Assembly: GCA_037176705.1 (NCBI GenBank)
Contig: CM073887.1
Coordinates: 89,910,348 to 89,974,347, forward strand
Origin: Molossus alvarezi
Taxonomy: Eukaryota > Chordata > Mammalia > Chiroptera > Molossidae
DNA: 64,000 nt
Direction of reading: 5' to 3'
The notes under the pieces are model-generated. The model had not been told where the DNA came from, did no database searches, and worked only from the letters and a program-made list of their open reading frames with translations. Shown here in pieces: positions 62,185-64,000 of the stretch. Each line of letters starts with the position of its first letter. Within the stretch, counting starts at the first letter, position 1. The position numbers and the translations under genes were made by a program.

Positions 62185-64000
62185 CAGGAGAAAAAGATAG
62201 CGGCAGAATGAACGGAAGCTACACAGACTGTCTCTTGGGACCAAACTGGATTTACAACTATAACAAAGACAAATCATTAAGAAAAACCAACTGAAAAGCA
62301 ACTGGAGATAACCCCTATAACCAGGAATGGAAAGAGGACACCAAATCGAGCCTGGTAGGAACTGTGGAGGTGTGAGAGGGCAGGGTGGGAACTCACAGAC
62401 AGCAGCTGGGGGCTATTTTAGCTATGAGCAGTCAGTTCCCTGAAGGGCCAGAGCACTAAATCAGCTACAGCCACTCACTTTGGGTTCCCACAGAGGGAGG
62501 GCAGACTGTACTGGAACTGTGTGAAGAGAGTCTGGGGCTACTGGCTCAGGAGAGAGCTGGGTATGAGGACATCAGGAGTTTTACACTAAATCACTCCCTC
62601 ATAGGACAGTAGCCATTTACTCAAAAAACCCCTTCCCAGAGCCCTGGGGAGAAGCAACAGCCCCTCCCTCAGGAATTTAACACCACTAGGCCGGGCCAAA
62701 GAAATGCAAATTGAGGCTCATTAACAGCCAGAGACTACCAGGCAGCAATTGCCCCACCCACTGGAAATCCTCTTACCCTGTACACCTGAGAAATTTTTCA
62801 TTCAGCTGATGGCTACAACCTGAGGCTCATCAAGTAACTGAGATTAATAGCCTGCAGGCAAAAGCTAGAGGATAACTGAACATTTGCTTGGACTGCAAAT
62901 CTACCCAGGAAAGTAAGACTTGACAGTGGTGTTTAATGTGGGTCCTCACACACTCATCCAAACCCAATAGAGGGAGTCACAATCAGTGGAACACCAACAC
63001 CCACAGGAAAAATTTGGCAGGCTCCAAAACCCACTGAGACAGCCAAAATGGTGTGACAAATAAACAAATCCCTAATGAAAGAACAAGAAAATTCTACAGA
63101 AGAAGAAATAAATAAAATGGAATTAAGCAAGAGATCACAGCCAGAGTTCAGAGCAATGATTATGAGGAAGCTCAACAGCATGAGTAGATATAGAAACATT
63201 GAAAATCAACCAATTGAAAATGAAAAACCACCAAGCAGAAATGAAGAATGAAATAGCAGAAATAAAGAACACATTGGAAAGAATAACCAGTAGAGTGGAG
63301 GGAGCTGAGGATCAAATCAGTGAATTAGAAGACAGGGTAGAAAAATATCATCCAATCAGAGAAACAAAAACAAAAAACGATTAAAAAACAAGAAGACAGG
63401 TTAAGAGAACTGTGGGACAACATGAAACGTAACAATATCCACAGTCATAAAGTTGCAGAAGAAGAAGGAAATGAGCAAGGATTAGAGAATATATTTGAAG
63501 AAATAGTGACAGAAAACTTCCCTAACTTGGTGAAGGAAAAAGGCATACAAGTTCAAGAAGCACAGAGAGGCCCAAGTTAAGAAGAACCCAAAGAAGCCCA
63601 AACTAGCACACATAATAATTAAAATGCCAAAAATTAAAGACAAAATGAGAATCCTAAAGGCAGCAAGAGATAGGCAAGCTACCCCTATAAGGCTCTCAGC
63701 TGATTTCTCAACAGAAACACTACAGGCCAGAAGGGAATGGCATGAAGTAATCAAGGTAATGAAAAACAAGAATCTGAATCCAAGATTACTCTATCCAGCA
63801 AGGCTATCATTCAAAATAGAAGGTGAAATAAAAAACTTCCCAGATAAAAAAAAAAAGAAAGAAAAAAGAAAAGGGATGGGGGCCTAAGGGAATATATTAG
63901 CACCAAACCACCAGCACTGCAAGAAATGTTAAAAGGACTGTAATAATCAGAAGAAATAGGAAGAGAAATATAACCATAATAAACAAAAATGGCAATAAAT
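62185..64000 (+). mobile_element. Second LINE-1-type element with decayed ORF1, cut by window end
   Basis: An L1-like 5' UTR starts near 62,185 (AAGATAGCGGCAGAATGAA). ORF1-like sequence begins around 63,076 (MKEQENSTEEE) and needs at least three frame changes: NTLERITSRVEGAEDQISEL, then LRELWDNMKRNNIH and NFPNLVKE, then PIRLSADFSTETLQARREW and LLYPARLSFKIEG. It is diverged from the copy at 57,206 and more damaged. At 63,989 an ATGGCAATAAAT resembles the ORF2-like start of the other element. The window ends there, so whether ORF2 follows is unknown. Confidence 0.8.

Overview
The window is mammalian nuclear DNA from a bat, most likely a yangochiropteran. The main evidence is about 55 copies of the bat-specific, tRNA-derived VES SINE, many with clear target-site duplications (TSDs), together with bat-type LINE-1 tails. 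I see nothing prokaryotic. Genus cannot be fixed from the sequence.

Positions 1 to about 37,300 hold the 5' part of AFF4 on the minus strand. AFF4 is the scaffold of the super elongation complex. Five exons are visible: noncoding exon 1 in a CpG island near 36,916-37,270, exon 2 with the start codon (12,213-12,339), the large serine-rich exon 3 (9,283-10,077), a 45-bp exon 4 (7,992-8,036) and exon 5 (3,119-3,205). Together exons 2-5 encode residues 1-350, covering the cyclin T1/P-TEFb contact, the CHOPS-syndrome segment and the ELL-binding segment. The rest of the gene lies beyond position 1. Intron 1 (about 24.6 kb) is full of VES copies and LINE remnants and contains a dead processed copy of EXOSC8.

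Upstream of AFF4 (37,300-64,000) I find no intact host gene. This part holds a processed pseudogene of PIP4K2B (39,252-41,719, possibly with a long 3'-UTR-derived tail). It is broken by a solo retroviral LTR of about 1 kb and by a VES copy. Further on are LINE-1 fragments of several ages.

The most interesting object is at 57,206-59,648. It is a LINE-1-like element with TSDs, a 5' UTR, one ORF1 and a 3' UTR, but no ORF2 (half-L1/HAL1 architecture). It is inserted in an older antisense L1 and carries a young VES. A second, more decayed ORF1 element starts near 62,185 and runs off the window.

Two VES layouts are distinguished below. 'A-type' is the long form ending in TCCTCGGGTGAGGAT plus an A-rich tail. 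'B-type' ends in CTCTCTAAAATCAATAAA. A third, very short form consists only of the tRNA-like head ending in ACC(A) plus poly(A); it occurs three times, each with its own TSD. SINE edges are accurate to a few bases where a TSD is cited and to about 10-20 bases otherwise. I found no clearly new biological system. The notable material is retrotransposon biology and AFF4 exon structure.
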